Positions 1 to 8,503 of a stretch of 43,793 nt of DNA are shown here, one piece after another. The stretch is taken from NCBI GenBank assembly GCA_027858965.1, contig JAQIBS010000052.1, forward strand, positions 1 to 43,793. The letters run 5' to 3'. The number at the start of each line of letters is the position of its first letter. Position 1 is the first letter of the stretch. This DNA comes from Kiritimatiellia bacterium (lineage in GTDB: Bacteria > Verrucomicrobiota > Kiritimatiellia > RFP12 > UBA1067). A program made the position numbers and the translations under genes. The notes beneath the pieces were generated by a model. It was not told where the DNA came from. It ran no database searches and was given only the letters and a program-made list of their open reading frames with translations.

Positions 1-142
1 GCCGAAACCTCGTGGCGAACGTCGCGGCGGTGGCGGTGGCGGCGGCGGTGGATTCCGCGGCGGTAATGGCGGCGGCGGTGGACGCGGCTTCAAAAGTGAC
101 CGCAGAGGCGGTGGCGGCGGACGTGATGATCGTCGCTGGTAA
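1..142 (+). CDS. Glycine-rich C-terminal tail of a probable RNA-binding protein (partial)
   Basis: Only the 3' end lies in the window: the frame starting at base 2 is open to a TAA at 140-142. The 46 visible residues are Gly/Arg-rich (runs of Gly broken by Arg, Phe, Asn, Lys) and end in RDDRRW. Such RGG-like tails are known from single-RRM cold-inducible RNA-binding proteins and from some DEAD-box helicases, where they aid RNA binding. No domain is visible, so the RRM assignment is inference. A strong terminator follows directly, so this is the last gene of its transcript. Confidence 0.6.
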   Translation, partial: PKPRGERRGGGGGGGGGFRGGNGGGGGRGFKSDRRGGGGGRDDRRW

Positions 143-169
143 ACAGACGCAAGTCTATATCTAAAAGAG

Positions 170-196
170 GGGTACGCAACAGCGTACCCTTTTTTT
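170..196 (+). terminator. Rho-independent terminator after the Gly-rich gene
   Basis: Perfect 8-bp stem GGGTACGC / GCGTACCC (170-177 and 182-189) with an AACA loop, followed by seven T (190-196). It lies 28 bp after the stop codon. Confidence 0.9.
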
Positions 197-315
197 GTTT
201 CAAACTTAAGTTTCTTGTTTTTTATGACAGGAGTTGAGAGAATAGCAATTAATTTACACCACTCTCTTAACCCATTATATTCTCCTTATTCATCAAGAAC
301 ATAGCGAGGCAGCGA

Positions 316-1155
316 ATGACTATCACAATTATTGGACTAGGCCTCATCGGAGGGTCGTTTGCAAAAGATCTGCATGACTCTTCCTCCATAACCGAACTGA
401 TCGGTGTTGACACCAATGAAGGGCATGCACACAAAGCTGTCGAGCTGGGGCTCGTAGACCGCATCCTACATCTAGACGCCGCTATCGAAAAGGCTCAAGT
501 CATTGTCCTTGCCGTTCCCGTGAATGCAATTGATTCTCTGCTACCGATCATCCTCGATAAAATTGACGAAAGCCAGACCGTTGTTGATCTTGGTTCAACC
601 AAAATGAAATTGATTGAGCACGTCAAAGATCATCCTAACCGCAGCCGCTACGTAGCTGCCCATCCTATGGCGGGAACCGAAAACTCAGGTCCAGGGGCGG
701 CAATCCGCGGTCTGTTCAAAGACAAAACAGTCCTGCTCTGCGATCTTGGCAACAGTGCCCCGGATGCCTGCAAGACTGCACTGGAACTCTTTCATATTGT
801 CGGTCTCAAATTTGAATTCATGGATGCCAACCAGCATGACCGCCACGCAGCCTATGTCTCTCATATCTCTCATGTTGTTGCATACGCGCTCTCTCTCGCC
901 GTTCAAAATGAGGAAAAGGCCGGTTATGCGGTACCAAGACTAGCTGGTGGCGGATTTGCATCGACCGTTCGTCTTGCCATGAGTTCTCCTGAAACGTGGG
1001 CACCGATCTTCACTCAGAACAGAGAAAACATTCTCACGGCCGTATATGCTGTATCCGAAAAACTTGAAGAGTTCAAGCTGGCACTTGAATCCAATGACGA
1101 AGATCGCCTTAAAAAGCTGATTTCCAGCGCAAACAAAATCCGCGAACTGCTCTAA
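316..1155 (+). CDS. tyrA: Prephenate dehydrogenase (TyrA family)
   Basis: NAD(P)-dependent dehydrogenase that oxidatively decarboxylates prephenate (or arogenate) to the tyrosine precursor; cytosolic. The 279-aa protein starts with a Rossmann nucleotide-binding loop GLGLIGGS (residues 7-14), has an acidic beta2 end (GVD, 30-32), the family signature HPMAGTE (116-122) and a His-rich helix HDRHAAYVSHISHVVAYAL in the alpha-helical C-terminal domain. The length matches stand-alone bacterial TyrA without ACT or chorismate mutase domains. The ATG at 316 has a GAGG about 8 bases upstream. It has no close operon partner; the next gene is 440 bp away. Prephenate and arogenate specificity cannot be told apart by eye. 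Confidence 0.92.
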   Translation: MTITIIGLGLIGGSFAKDLHDSSSITELIGVDTNEGHAHKAVELGLVDRILHLDAAIEKAQVIVLAVPVNAIDSLLPIILDKIDESQTVVDLGSTKMKLIEHVKDHPNRSRYVAAHPMAGTENSGPGAAIRGLFKDKTVLLCDLGNSAPDACKTALELFHIVGLKFEFMDANQHDRHAAYVSHISHVVAYALSLAVQNEEKAGYAVPRLAGGGFASTVRLAMSSPETWAPIFTQNRENILTAVYAVSEKLEEFKLALESNDEDRLKKLISSANKIRELL

Positions 1156-1336
1156 AGCTGCTTCCAGCCGCAACCAAACTTAGCTTCTGTGATGTGCATA
1201 GCCAATATCATTAATCGCTTGATTGTGTTTTAAACACCGCAGCTTTAGACAACAACGCTTCGCGTTGCATAAAAAAAATAGGCCTTTATTTTTTCGTGCG
1301 TTTTTTATACGTTCTTACTTTCAATTTTGACTGACC

Positions 1337-1396
1337 GCGCGGAGCGCTACCACTAGTTCGACGTTGGATGTTGAACGTTGGATGTTGGACGTTCGG
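1337..1396 (+). repeat. Dispersed repeat with internal 14-bp tandem units
   Basis: Contains two 14-bp units of ACGTTGGATGTTG plus A or G (1361-1374, 1375-1388) followed by ACGTTCGG. The left flank reads GAGCGCTACCACTAGTTCG. The reverse complement of 10068-10110 has the same order of elements (AAGCGCTACCTCTAG, TTCGATGTTGGACGTTCG) with a single internal unit, so this is a dispersed family with variable copy number of its core. Confidence 0.7.
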
Positions 1397-1513
1397 ATTA
1401 GCGGCTTTGCTTTGCTATGGTCTTCGTGGATTCATATCATTTTCAGCACCAAACGGTCGAGAGTTTAGAGAATAGCAACTAAAAGGGTAAAATAGTTTAA
1501 GGAGTGATGATCG

Positions 1514-1541
1514 GAGGTCTGAGGTCTGAGGTCTGAGGTCA
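1514..1541 (+). repeat. Heptamer tandem repeat (GAGGTCT)n
   Basis: Four consecutive 7-bp units: GAGGTCT three times (1514-1534), then GAGGTCA (1535-1541). It lies 54 bp before the glycosylase start codon. It is one of several period-7 arrays in this window. Confidence 0.9.
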
Positions 1542-1595
1542 GGTTCATGCGGCCCATTCCCACTTGCAACAACATTTTCCTGCCTTCCAAAATCA

Positions 1596-2273
1596 ATGAA
1601 TCAACATATTATGATAAATCCATCCACGATCATAATCCAAACCTACCATGAGCTGCTGGATCTTTATGGTCCTCGGGGATGGTGGCCGTTGAGTGATTAC
1701 AATGGTTATCATCCCGAAAACTACGAATTACCGCAAACAAAGAAACAACGCTTCGAAATTTGCACAGGCGCCATCCTAACCCAAAACACCAACTGGAAAT
1801 CCGTTGAAATTGCTCTTAAGAATTTATCTCAACTGGGCGCACTCACTCCCGAGTCCCTGCTGAAACTAGATAACGAAACTCTCAAAACAGCTATTCGCCG
1901 CGCGGGATATTACAATCAGAAAAGTGCTTATCTGAAAAATCTGGCTGCCTTTTTCATTGAACGCGATGCCCCCGTGCCAACGCGGGCAGAGCTGTTAAAG
2001 CTACGTGGTATTGGAGAAGAAAGCGCTGATTCAATGATGCTCTACGCCTTCAAACAACCCTTCTTTGTGGTCGACACCTATACCCGTCGCATATTTTCCC
2101 ATCTAGGCATCGTTGAAATGAAAGAGCGATACAGCTCGATTCAGAACAAATTTCATACGGCACTCGAACCGGTCTATAAAGAAAATGAACGGATGAAAAT
2201 TTATCAGGAATACCACGCATTGATTGTGGAACATGCTAAACGAAATTTTCAGGGCAGAAAAACAGAAGGGTAG
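1596..2273 (+). CDS. HhH-GPD DNA glycosylase, MagIII-like (3-methyladenine glycosylase type)
   Basis: Base-excision repair glycosylase of the endonuclease III superfamily, 225 aa. Visible features are the N-terminal W/P patch (GPRGWWPL), the motif AILTQNTNW, YYNQKSAYL and the helix-hairpin-helix LRGIGEESADSMMLYA followed by the catalytic-Asp motif VVDTYTRRI. The Lys of bifunctional Nth (GxGxKTA) is replaced by Glu (GIGEESA), as in monofunctional MagIII/Mpg-II enzymes. The C terminus ends in EYHALIVEHAKRNFQ without the four-cysteine FeS loop of Nth, like Helicobacter MagIII. The likely role is excision of alkylated purines. The start is uncertain: ATG at 1596 or 1611, neither with a good Shine-Dalgarno. 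Confidence 0.85.
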   Translation: MNQHIMINPSTIIIQTYHELLDLYGPRGWWPLSDYNGYHPENYELPQTKKQRFEICTGAILTQNTNWKSVEIALKNLSQLGALTPESLLKLDNETLKTAIRRAGYYNQKSAYLKNLAAFFIERDAPVPTRAELLKLRGIGEESADSMMLYAFKQPFFVVDTYTRRIFSHLGIVEMKERYSSIQNKFHTALEPVYKENERMKIYQEYHALIVEHAKRNFQGRKTEG

Positions 2274-2339
2274 AAAGATCAATTGCAGCGTGGTGATTTT
2301 TAAAGTTGAAAACAACTGAACGATACAAGCACCGATTTT

Positions 2340-2813
2340 TCAGTCAAGCAACAGACGTTGATAAACACGTAATACTTTCACCGAGAAGCAGCAGAAGAAG
2401 AAGAAGAAGATAACATCTAAAGAAAGGGATTTCACCGCTTCAAACGATGACACCGTCCGGATAGCTATCTCCGCGGCACGTTCCACAGGAAAACAATAGA
2501 CCCCTGTACTGATACAGGGAAACGCGAGTGATTTTATCTCCCGCTCCAACGCAATCTCAATACAGCTTTGATAACAGGATTCCAAGGCCGCATCCTCACC
2601 CCGCTCTCCGCCATACCACACCGGTCCCACGGTATGAATCACATACGTTGCAGCCAGATTATACCCCCGGGTAATTTCAGCATTCCCGGTCGGGTAGCCA
2701 CGCAGCAGAAGACACTCCTCCAGCAGCTGCGGCCCGGCAGCACGATGAATCGCACCATCCCCCCCCCCCCCACCCAGCAGGTTCTTGTTTGCGGCATTCA
2801 CAATGTCGCTCTT
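2340..2813 (-). pseudogene. Macro-domain (ADP-ribose hydrolase) remnant, N-terminally truncated
   Basis: The frame encodes most of an O-acetyl-ADP-ribose deacetylase/YmdB-type macro domain: [66 protein letters not shown] and a C-terminal [15 protein letters not shown] at 2814-2816 (minus frame) cuts off the usual N-terminal beta strand (the QGDIT region), and the only start available is GTG inside VNAAN. Two slippage-prone tracts lie inside: a long C run near 2760-2770 that yields GGGGG where the family has GGGGVDG, and CTT/GAA triplet repeats near 2390-2410 that insert extra Phe (IFFFFFCCF). It is best read as a decaying gene, or one with tract-length errors. Confidence 0.75.
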
Positions 2814-2870
2814 CTAACTTCATCCTCCACAAGACGAGGTACGTGGGGCAGCAAGGACTTTGATTTTTAA

Positions 2871-2895
2871 GGCGAAGCCGTGCCTGCGAAGCGGG
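2871..2895. repeat. Two adjacent GAA-triloop mini-hairpins
   Basis: GGC-GAA-GCC (2871-2879) and CCTGC-GAA-GCGGG (2883-2895, one T-G wobble). They lie in the gap between the macro-domain and esterase remnants. Confidence 0.6.
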
Positions 2896-2947
2896 ACAAA
2901 AAGCTCGTCCGCGTCGTCCCACGCACCTCATCTTCACCCTTCACTCC

Positions 2948-3526
2948 CTATCTTGCGTCCAGCACACGCTTAATAAAAACAGGTGTGATATATGTGCTTC
3001 CACCGCCGACTGACCCATGATTGAGTCCGCCCATTTCATGAAACTCCACAATCTTATTTCCGCACTTTTTCAAGCTGATCGCCAGAAGTTCATTTTCCTC
3101 AACCCGGCACGGCCACTCAATAGCGCGGCCTCCGGTGATAAGACATGTCGGTGGCAGATCCTTGGCAACATAGTAGAGCGGAGCGTACTCATTTACCAAC
3201 GGACGGAACTGCGAACCCTTGTCGCCAAGCCACTTTTTCACATTGAAGTGCGTAGAAACCTGTCCACTTACCGGAATCAGTCCAGCCAGCTTCTTATGGT
3301 CGACACCATATTTTGCCAGCCATTTGGGGTCCATGCCCACCATGGCCGTCAGGTATCCACCAGCTGAGTGTCCTGATACAAAAACCTTATCCGGATCGCC
3401 GCCATACTTCGCAATATTCTTTACAGTCCAGGCCACAGCAGCCGCAGCATCCTCAATAAAGACCGGCACATCAACTTTGGGATGCAAACGGTAGCCAACA
3501 GCTATAACCGCAATATCAGCAGTCAG
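2948..3526 (-). pseudogene. Alpha/beta-hydrolase (carboxylesterase) fragment lacking its N terminus
   Basis: The frame encodes IAVIAVGYRLHPKVDVPVF, a DAAAAVAW helix, the nucleophile elbow GHSAGG and a terminal GLNHGSV with the catalytic His, typical of the secreted BD-FAE/acetylesterase family. The N-terminal strand with the HGGG oxyanion motif and any signal peptide are missing. The reading frame runs back directly to the TAG that ends the upstream RluA gene (3527-3529), in the same frame, and no ATG starts the fragment (the first candidate is TTG at 3487). A deletion appears to have joined the end of the pseudouridine synthase gene to the middle of this esterase. Confidence 0.75.
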
Positions 3527-4504
3527 CTATGCTCTATTGCAATTATTCACAAATGCGCCCTGGATGAAAGGGCGCATATCATCCGGCAGCGGGGCGCAGA
3601 AGCGCAAAGGTTCACCTGTAGCGGGGTGCGCCACCTGCAACTCCCGGGCATGCAGTGCCTGTCGCGACATACGCAGGGCGGCTTTATCTGCAGCCGAGAG
3701 CTGATCATTGATAAAGCGGATAAATAGATTCTCGTCAACACCGTAAAGTTTATCGCCTACCACAGGAAATCCAAGCGAACAAAGCGTTGCACGTATCTGA
3801 TGAAGACGTCCGGTCATCAGTTCAACATGCACCAGAGTAAGGGCACCGCATCTTTGCTTCAACTCAAAGCGTGTTTCAGCCCACTCAGCGCAGTCATCCG
3901 GTTTTTCCTCAGGTAGTCCTCTCTCAAAACGACGCTTTTTTCTAACAGCAGAGCTCTTATCAGCCATCAGCCATCCAAAGGCGTCCAGCGTCTCAGGAAA
4001 ATCACCTTCAACAATCACAGCGTATGATTTTTTGACCCGCCGCTTCAAAAACTGCTTTGAAAGATTTCTGGCAGTGGAATCACTCTTAGCCACAAGAACC
4101 ACCCCTGAGCTCTCTCGATCAAGACGATTAATCAGATGAGGTCTGGTGAGCTTCATCCCCTCTTTAATCAGATACCAGAGAGTGTTATCGTGATAGCATC
4201 CACTTGGATGACATGGAAGGTTGCCGGATTTATTAAGCGCAATAAGATACTCATCTTCGAAAAGGACCGAGAAGTTTTCATCAACCGCAGGCTCTGGGCT
4301 CTCCGGTGCCTCATAGACAACTTCATCACTTAGGCTGAGTATTGTTGTCAACTCACCGGGAATGCCATTAACCAGCACCTTTTCCTCGCCGACAACCTGA
4401 GACCACTGTGCACGTTCCTTAAAGCGATAACGCTTTTCCAGAAAGTCCAGCAAGTTGACTCCTGCCTCATTATCTTTAATTATTGCTTTAACACGACGTC
4501 GCAT
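3527..4504 (-). CDS. RluA-family RNA pseudouridine synthase
   Basis: Isomerises specific uridines of rRNA or tRNA to pseudouridine. The 325-aa protein has an N-terminal S4 RNA-binding region (about 15-65: FLEKRYRF, VLVNGI), then the catalytic domain with motif INRLDRESSGVVLVAK (catalytic Asp129), KSYAVIVEG, the motif HVELMTGRLHQIRATL and FPVVGDKLYG. This is the RluA/RluC/RluD layout; the exact target site cannot be inferred. The last residues (QGAFVNNCNRA) look foreign to the family, and the frame beyond the stop continues into the esterase fragment, suggesting that the 3' end was replaced by a deletion junction. Start ATG at 4504. Confidence 0.88.
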   Translation of the reverse strand: MRRRVKAIIKDNEAGVNLLDFLEKRYRFKERAQWSQVVGEEKVLVNGIPGELTTILSLSDEVVYEAPESPEPAVDENFSVLFEDEYLIALNKSGNLPCHPSGCYHDNTLWYLIKEGMKLTRPHLINRLDRESSGVVLVAKSDSTARNLSKQFLKRRVKKSYAVIVEGDFPETLDAFGWLMADKSSAVRKKRRFERGLPEEKPDDCAEWAETRFELKQRCGALTLVHVELMTGRLHQIRATLCSLGFPVVGDKLYGVDENLFIRFINDQLSAADKAALRMSRQALHARELQVAHPATGEPLRFCAPLPDDMRPFIQGAFVNNCNRA

Positions 4505-4620
4505 TGAAATCTTTCGGATGCAGGATACATCTTTTCACTTTAACAAACTTTTTTTATATGCGCTGATGGCATTCTGTTCGGATGCTGTCAGTAGTATTTG
4601 ATTGCGGGATCTCAAGCAGA

Positions 4621-6267
4621 TTACGATTTAGATTCATTCGAAAGAAGAGTTGCGATTTTCATCAGATCGACGATTTTTATACTAGCAGCAGCTTTGGTAA
4701 AATTTGCTGTAAAAGAGATCAGTTCGCGGTCATTTAAATTTTCCGACCAGGATTGCAGATCAGCATCAATCGAATTGATCAACTCAATATTAATCCCTTT
4801 CGAGAGTTTTTTGAAGCGTTCTCCAAAAGTCACCTTTAATATATTTATTAAATCTTCACTTAAATTCAAAAAGTCATTGTTTGTAGATTGCAAGCCAACT
4901 TCTCTTGTGGAAAGTACAGGGGACACGGCCCCAGCATCTATATAATCAGAATCAGATCCATCCGACTCTACAACAGAGTTACAGCTATGTTCTTCACCAT
5001 CTAAGATCGGCACATTCAGGAAAGTTACCGTAAAGGATGAACCCACACCCACTTCACTCTGAAGATGAATTATTCCGCCCATCAGTTCAAGTAGCTGAGT
5101 GACAATCGAAAGTCCCAAACCGCTTCCACCAAACTTGCGATGTGTCAGGCCGCTCTCTTGCTCAAATTCACGGAAGATCCTGCTCTGGTCAGCCAACTTA
5201 ATACCGACACCGGTATCAGTGATCTTAAAAATTAAATCGCACTCATATTTACCAGAACGGGAGCAATCCATATCAACTGTAATCGCAACCCCGCCCTTCT
5301 CGGTAAATTTAACCGCATTGCCGATTATATTTATCAGTATCTGCCGAAGACGTTTACCATCGATCTCAACATCCGGCATATTTTCAGGATTCCTAATAAC
5401 AAAATCTATCCCTTTACTTTCAACAATCAGCTTAAAAACCGAGCTGATTTCCTTGATCAACTGATTAATTTTCAGACGAACTGGAACCAGAGTAAAACTC
5501 AGAGATTCCAGAGCGGAGAGATCAAGGATATCGTTAACCAGCGAGCTCAATGATTTCCCTGCAACATTCACCAGTTCACCGTAACTTTTGTATTGCATTG
5601 ATGTCAGCTCATGCTCAGCCATGATAGCACTAAAACCAATAATCGCATTGAGCGGCGTTCGAATCTCATGGCTTACAGAGGAGAGAAAGGCCCCTTTGGC
5701 ACGATTTGCCGATTCAGCTTCTTCCAGAGCTACTTTAAGATTTTCCTCATTAATCCGGCGCTCCGTCATATCAAGAACGGAACCATACACAGCAACAAGC
5801 TTACCCTGATCATCAAATGCACCCTTAACCGTGTTCTCAACATAACAGATATCATCGCCATTCCGTTTAATACGATAGTTCAGCACAGCTGTTTCTCCGG
5901 TCTTATGAATCTGCTCAAAGCTCTTTTCGACATAGGAACGATCATCCGGATGAACAACATAGAGAAACCATTCAAAGGAGGGAGATACATTATCTACTAG
6001 TCCATAAATACGACATAATTGCGGTGACAACCGTACTCCCCCCCCTTCAATATAGCGATACCAGCTCCCGATATCACCAATCTGTTGAGCCTCATTAAGC
6101 CAATGCTCATTTTCGATAAGCTCACGGCGTTGAAAGTTCATCTTATTAACCACGCGCCTATGATAAATCCAGAAAGCGCCAAGGGATGATATTGCTATGA
6201 CTGGCCATACCCATACCTCGGTCGCAAAATAATATTGGATTAAATCAAAATTTATCATATTACACAC
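4621..6267 (-). CDS. Membrane-anchored PAS histidine kinase
   Basis: 548 aa. One transmembrane helix near the N terminus (about 17-35) is followed by a PAS/PAC domain (about 55-172; WFLYVVHPDDR, GSVLDMTERR), a HisKA dimerisation helix with SHEIRTPLN (phospho-acceptor His200) and a HATPase_c domain with N box (Asn317), DTGVG (351-355) and GGSGLGLS (380-387). The last 120 residues are acidic and helical, where an Hpt or receiver domain might sit, but no Hpt His motif is recognisable. It is the third gene of a minus-strand operon, 25 bp after the receiver-kinase gene, and that gap is filled by a heptamer array that leaves no clear Shine-Dalgarno. Autophosphorylation and transfer to the FixJ-like regulator is inference from context. 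Confidence 0.88.
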   Translation of the reverse strand: MCNMINFDLIQYYFATEVWVWPVIAISSLGAFWIYHRRVVNKMNFQRRELIENEHWLNEAQQIGDIGSWYRYIEGGGVRLSPQLCRIYGLVDNVSPSFEWFLYVVHPDDRSYVEKSFEQIHKTGETAVLNYRIKRNGDDICYVENTVKGAFDDQGKLVAVYGSVLDMTERRINEENLKVALEEAESANRAKGAFLSSVSHEIRTPLNAIIGFSAIMAEHELTSMQYKSYGELVNVAGKSLSSLVNDILDLSALESLSFTLVPVRLKINQLIKEISSVFKLIVESKGIDFVIRNPENMPDVEIDGKRLRQILINIIGNAVKFTEKGGVAITVDMDCSRSGKYECDLIFKITDTGVGIKLADQSRIFREFEQESGLTHRKFGGSGLGLSIVTQLLELMGGIIHLQSEVGVGSSFTVTFLNVPILDGEEHSCNSVVESDGSDSDYIDAGAVSPVLSTREVGLQSTNNDFLNLSEDLINILKVTFGERFKKLSKGINIELINSIDADLQSWSENLNDRELISFTANFTKAAASIKIVDLMKIATLLSNESKS

Positions 6268-6269
6268 TC

Positions 6270-6297
6270 ATTCAGGATTCAGGATTCAGGATTCAGG
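6270..6297. repeat. Heptamer tandem repeat (ATTCAGG)4 over a stop codon
   Basis: Four exact units of ATTCAGG (6270-6276, 6277-6283, 6284-6290, 6291-6297). The array overlaps the stop codon of the receiver-kinase gene (6293-6295, minus strand) and fills the 25-bp gap before the next kinase start at 6267, so it occupies that gene's ribosome-binding region. Confidence 0.9.
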
Positions 6298-7804
6298 AGG
6301 CAACATACTCTTTGGGAAGCGAAACACAAAATCCTACTCCTGCATTCTTAACCACAGGAAGCACCTCTATTTTGCCACCTAACCGACTCACAATACTTTT
6401 ACAAACAGCCAGTCCCAGACCAAGATTATCAGACTTGGTTGTTACAAATGGAAAAAACAGAGTATCTTTAATCACCCCTGATATACCCGGGCCATTGTCA
6501 ACCACTGAAAAACTAACCATACCAGAAGATTCAAGTAAACTCAGAACAATAGTCTTGCGATCCTGTACACTCTCCCGCAGCGACTCATATGCATTCCGGA
6601 TAATGTTTACCATGACCTGCTGCACAGCGTCCTTATCACCTGATATTAAACAGAGATCCCCTGTATAATTTTCAACAAGGGTAATATTATTCGCATTAAA
6701 ATCCTGGGTAAAGATAGCTGAAGTTCTCTTAATCAGATCATGAATATCAAATTCTTCAACCTGCAGCGGTTTCCGGTTCGCGACGCTCCGCATACGTTCA
6801 ACCACCTCCTTGGCTCGCATTACCTCACTTTCGACATCTTTAATTATCTCAAAAAACTCCTCTTTATCAAAGCTGTCATTCTCCAAAAACAACTTAGTGG
6901 CATTGACATTGAGAGCAATTGACGCCAGTGGCTGATTAAGCTCATGAGCCAACTGAGTTCCCGACTCAACCATCGAATTATACCGATCCGTATAAGCCAG
7001 TTTGTTTGCCAGTCGGAACTCCTCATAAATAATTCCCATTAAGCCGGTCACATCCTGCACAGAACCAAAGGCACTGCTGACTTCATTGACCTCAGAAAAT
7101 TGAGCCCAGAGCCGTATGTTTTTCTTTTCACCGCAAATCCGACAATTAATCAACTCCTTGAAATCACATCCTTCCAGCTCTGCTTTAATCCAGCTCTTTG
7201 AGACCCGCTCTCTGTCATTACAATTCTCAATGAATAACGAAAGAAAGTTCTCAGGGGTCAAGAGGGCAATCTGATCATCCTGCAGATGAAGCAGGTTTCG
7301 CAACTGCTGCGAACAATGGAATAAAGACTCTTTACCTGAGAGTTTTTTATATGACCAATAGCCGGTTAAAGATATTTTTTGCGAAAGCTCGTAATATTTA
7401 TTGAGTTTTTCCACTCTCTTCTGAGAGTTATACAGCTTTATCAGATTATCAATCCGGGCAAGCAAAACCATCTCATAGATGGGTTTAGTGATAAAATCAT
7501 TCCCCCCAATGCTGAAAGCACGCAAGTGATTCTCAGGGGAGGCATCCGCAGTGATAAACAGAATGGGTATATCAGCCGTCACAGGATTATCCCTCAACAA
7601 ACGACATACCTCGTATCCGTCCATATCCGGCATCATGATATCCAGCAATATCAGGTCAGGCTTGTTTTCTTTCGCCAGCCGCAGACCATCTCTGCCATTC
7701 TCAGCAATCTGAATAGTATATCCACATGGAAGAAGATATGTTGCTATTAGCTGATTGTTAACAGGATTATCATCAACTAAAAGAATGTTTTCCGTATGTT
7801 GCAT
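6293..7804 (-). CDS. Receiver-HisKA hybrid: FixL-like histidine kinase with N-terminal receiver domain
   Basis: 503 aa, soluble. An N-terminal CheY-like receiver (1-120: acidic pair D11/D12, phospho-acceptor D55 in LLDIMMPD, T85, K107) is followed by a degenerate PAS-like stretch (about 140-255, GSVQDVTG), then a HisKA of the FixL/NtrB-related type with AHELNQPLASI (His287) and a HATPase_c domain (Asn404, DNGPG 436-440, LGLGLAV 461-467). Kinases that begin with a receiver are usually controlled by phosphorylation from another kinase, here perhaps the membrane kinase encoded next. It lies 15 bp downstream of the FixJ-like regulator gene, so the two are surely co-transcribed. Its stop codon lies within the heptamer array. 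Confidence 0.88.
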   Translation of the reverse strand: MQHTENILLVDDNPVNNQLIATYLLPCGYTIQIAENGRDGLRLAKENKPDLILLDIMMPDMDGYEVCRLLRDNPVTADIPILFITADASPENHLRAFSIGGNDFITKPIYEMVLLARIDNLIKLYNSQKRVEKLNKYYELSQKISLTGYWSYKKLSGKESLFHCSQQLRNLLHLQDDQIALLTPENFLSLFIENCNDRERVSKSWIKAELEGCDFKELINCRICGEKKNIRLWAQFSEVNEVSSAFGSVQDVTGLMGIIYEEFRLANKLAYTDRYNSMVESGTQLAHELNQPLASIALNVNATKLFLENDSFDKEEFFEIIKDVESEVMRAKEVVERMRSVANRKPLQVEEFDIHDLIKRTSAIFTQDFNANNITLVENYTGDLCLISGDKDAVQQVMVNIIRNAYESLRESVQDRKTIVLSLLESSGMVSFSVVDNGPGISGVIKDTLFFPFVTTKSDNLGLGLAVCKSIVSRLGGKIEVLPVVKNAGVGFCVSLPKEYVAS

Positions 7805-7819
7805 GTTAATTGCTATAAT

Positions 7820-8503
7820 CTATTTAGTGGCCTTTTCAATTAAATCACGATCAAAAAGACCGGCTTCAATCAGAAAAATTGACATCTGTACCAGCGATGC
7901 AACTGAGACAGCCTGCATTTTATCCATCACTCTTGCGCGATGAACCTTCACCGTGGTCTCCGTAATTCCGGTCATAGTTGCAATATCTTTATTCCGCATA
8001 CCCCGCACGACCCCGGAAAAGATCTCGCGCTCTCTGGCTGTAAGCCGGGAAAACCCTTTCTTGGCATCATCAAGCAAATCGCATTTGACCTTATCTCCAT
8101 AGTTTTTTATAAGAGCTTCACTAACAGCGGCAAGCAACTGGTCATCATTATAAGGTTTTGTCAGAAAATGAACGGCGCCGTTTCTAAATGCATCAACGCT
8201 GGTTTCAACATCACCATGCCCCGTGACAAAAACTACCGGTATACATATCTTGTTTTCAACCAGATATTTCTGCAGTTCAATTCCACTCATTCCCGGCATC
8301 CGAATATCAAGCAATGCACAACATGCATCCGCCTGCTTAATAGGCGCATCAATAAACTGCTGAGCACCTGAAAAAAGCTCATACTCATAACCAACTGCTT
8401 TCAATAAGCGACCAGTGGCCTTAAGAACCTGCTCATCATCATCTACCACATAGATTACAGATTTATTCCACATTTTTGATGTCACATCTACCTCGCACTT
8501 CAT
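7820..8503 (-). CDS. FixJ/TodT-family response regulator (receiver + LuxR HTH)
   Basis: 227 aa. The receiver domain (about 15-130) has D21-D23, phospho-acceptor D66 in LLDIRMP, T94 and K116. A C-terminal LuxR/GerE helix-turn-helix (about 150-200: LTAREREIFSGVVRGM, NKDIATMTGITETTVKVHRARVMDKM) binds DNA. It is the first gene of the three-gene signalling operon and the probable transcriptional output of the two kinases. The start is ambiguous: ATG at 8503, or ATG at 8473 (residue 11), which sits right before the receiver. The regulon cannot be inferred from the window. Confidence 0.9.
   Translation of the reverse strand: MKCEVDVTSKMWNKSVIYVVDDDEQVLKATGRLLKAVGYEYELFSGAQQFIDAPIKQADACCALLDIRMPGMSGIELQKYLVENKICIPVVFVTGHGDVETSVDAFRNGAVHFLTKPYNDDQLLAAVSEALIKNYGDKVKCDLLDDAKKGFSRLTAREREIFSGVVRGMRNKDIATMTGITETTVKVHRARVMDKMQAVSVASLVQMSIFLIEAGLFDRDLIEKATK

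Larger units (their letters stand above)
1156..1595. other. Repeat-rich intergenic region
   Basis: No convincing gene in 440 bp. It holds a perfect hairpin CAACGC-TTC-GCGTTG (1253-1267), the dispersed repeat at 1337-1396, a GAGGTCT heptamer array at 1514-1541 and a copy of the word ATAGCAAYTA (1472-1481) also seen at 242-251. There is no terminator with a clear T-tract after tyrA. Confidence 0.6.
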
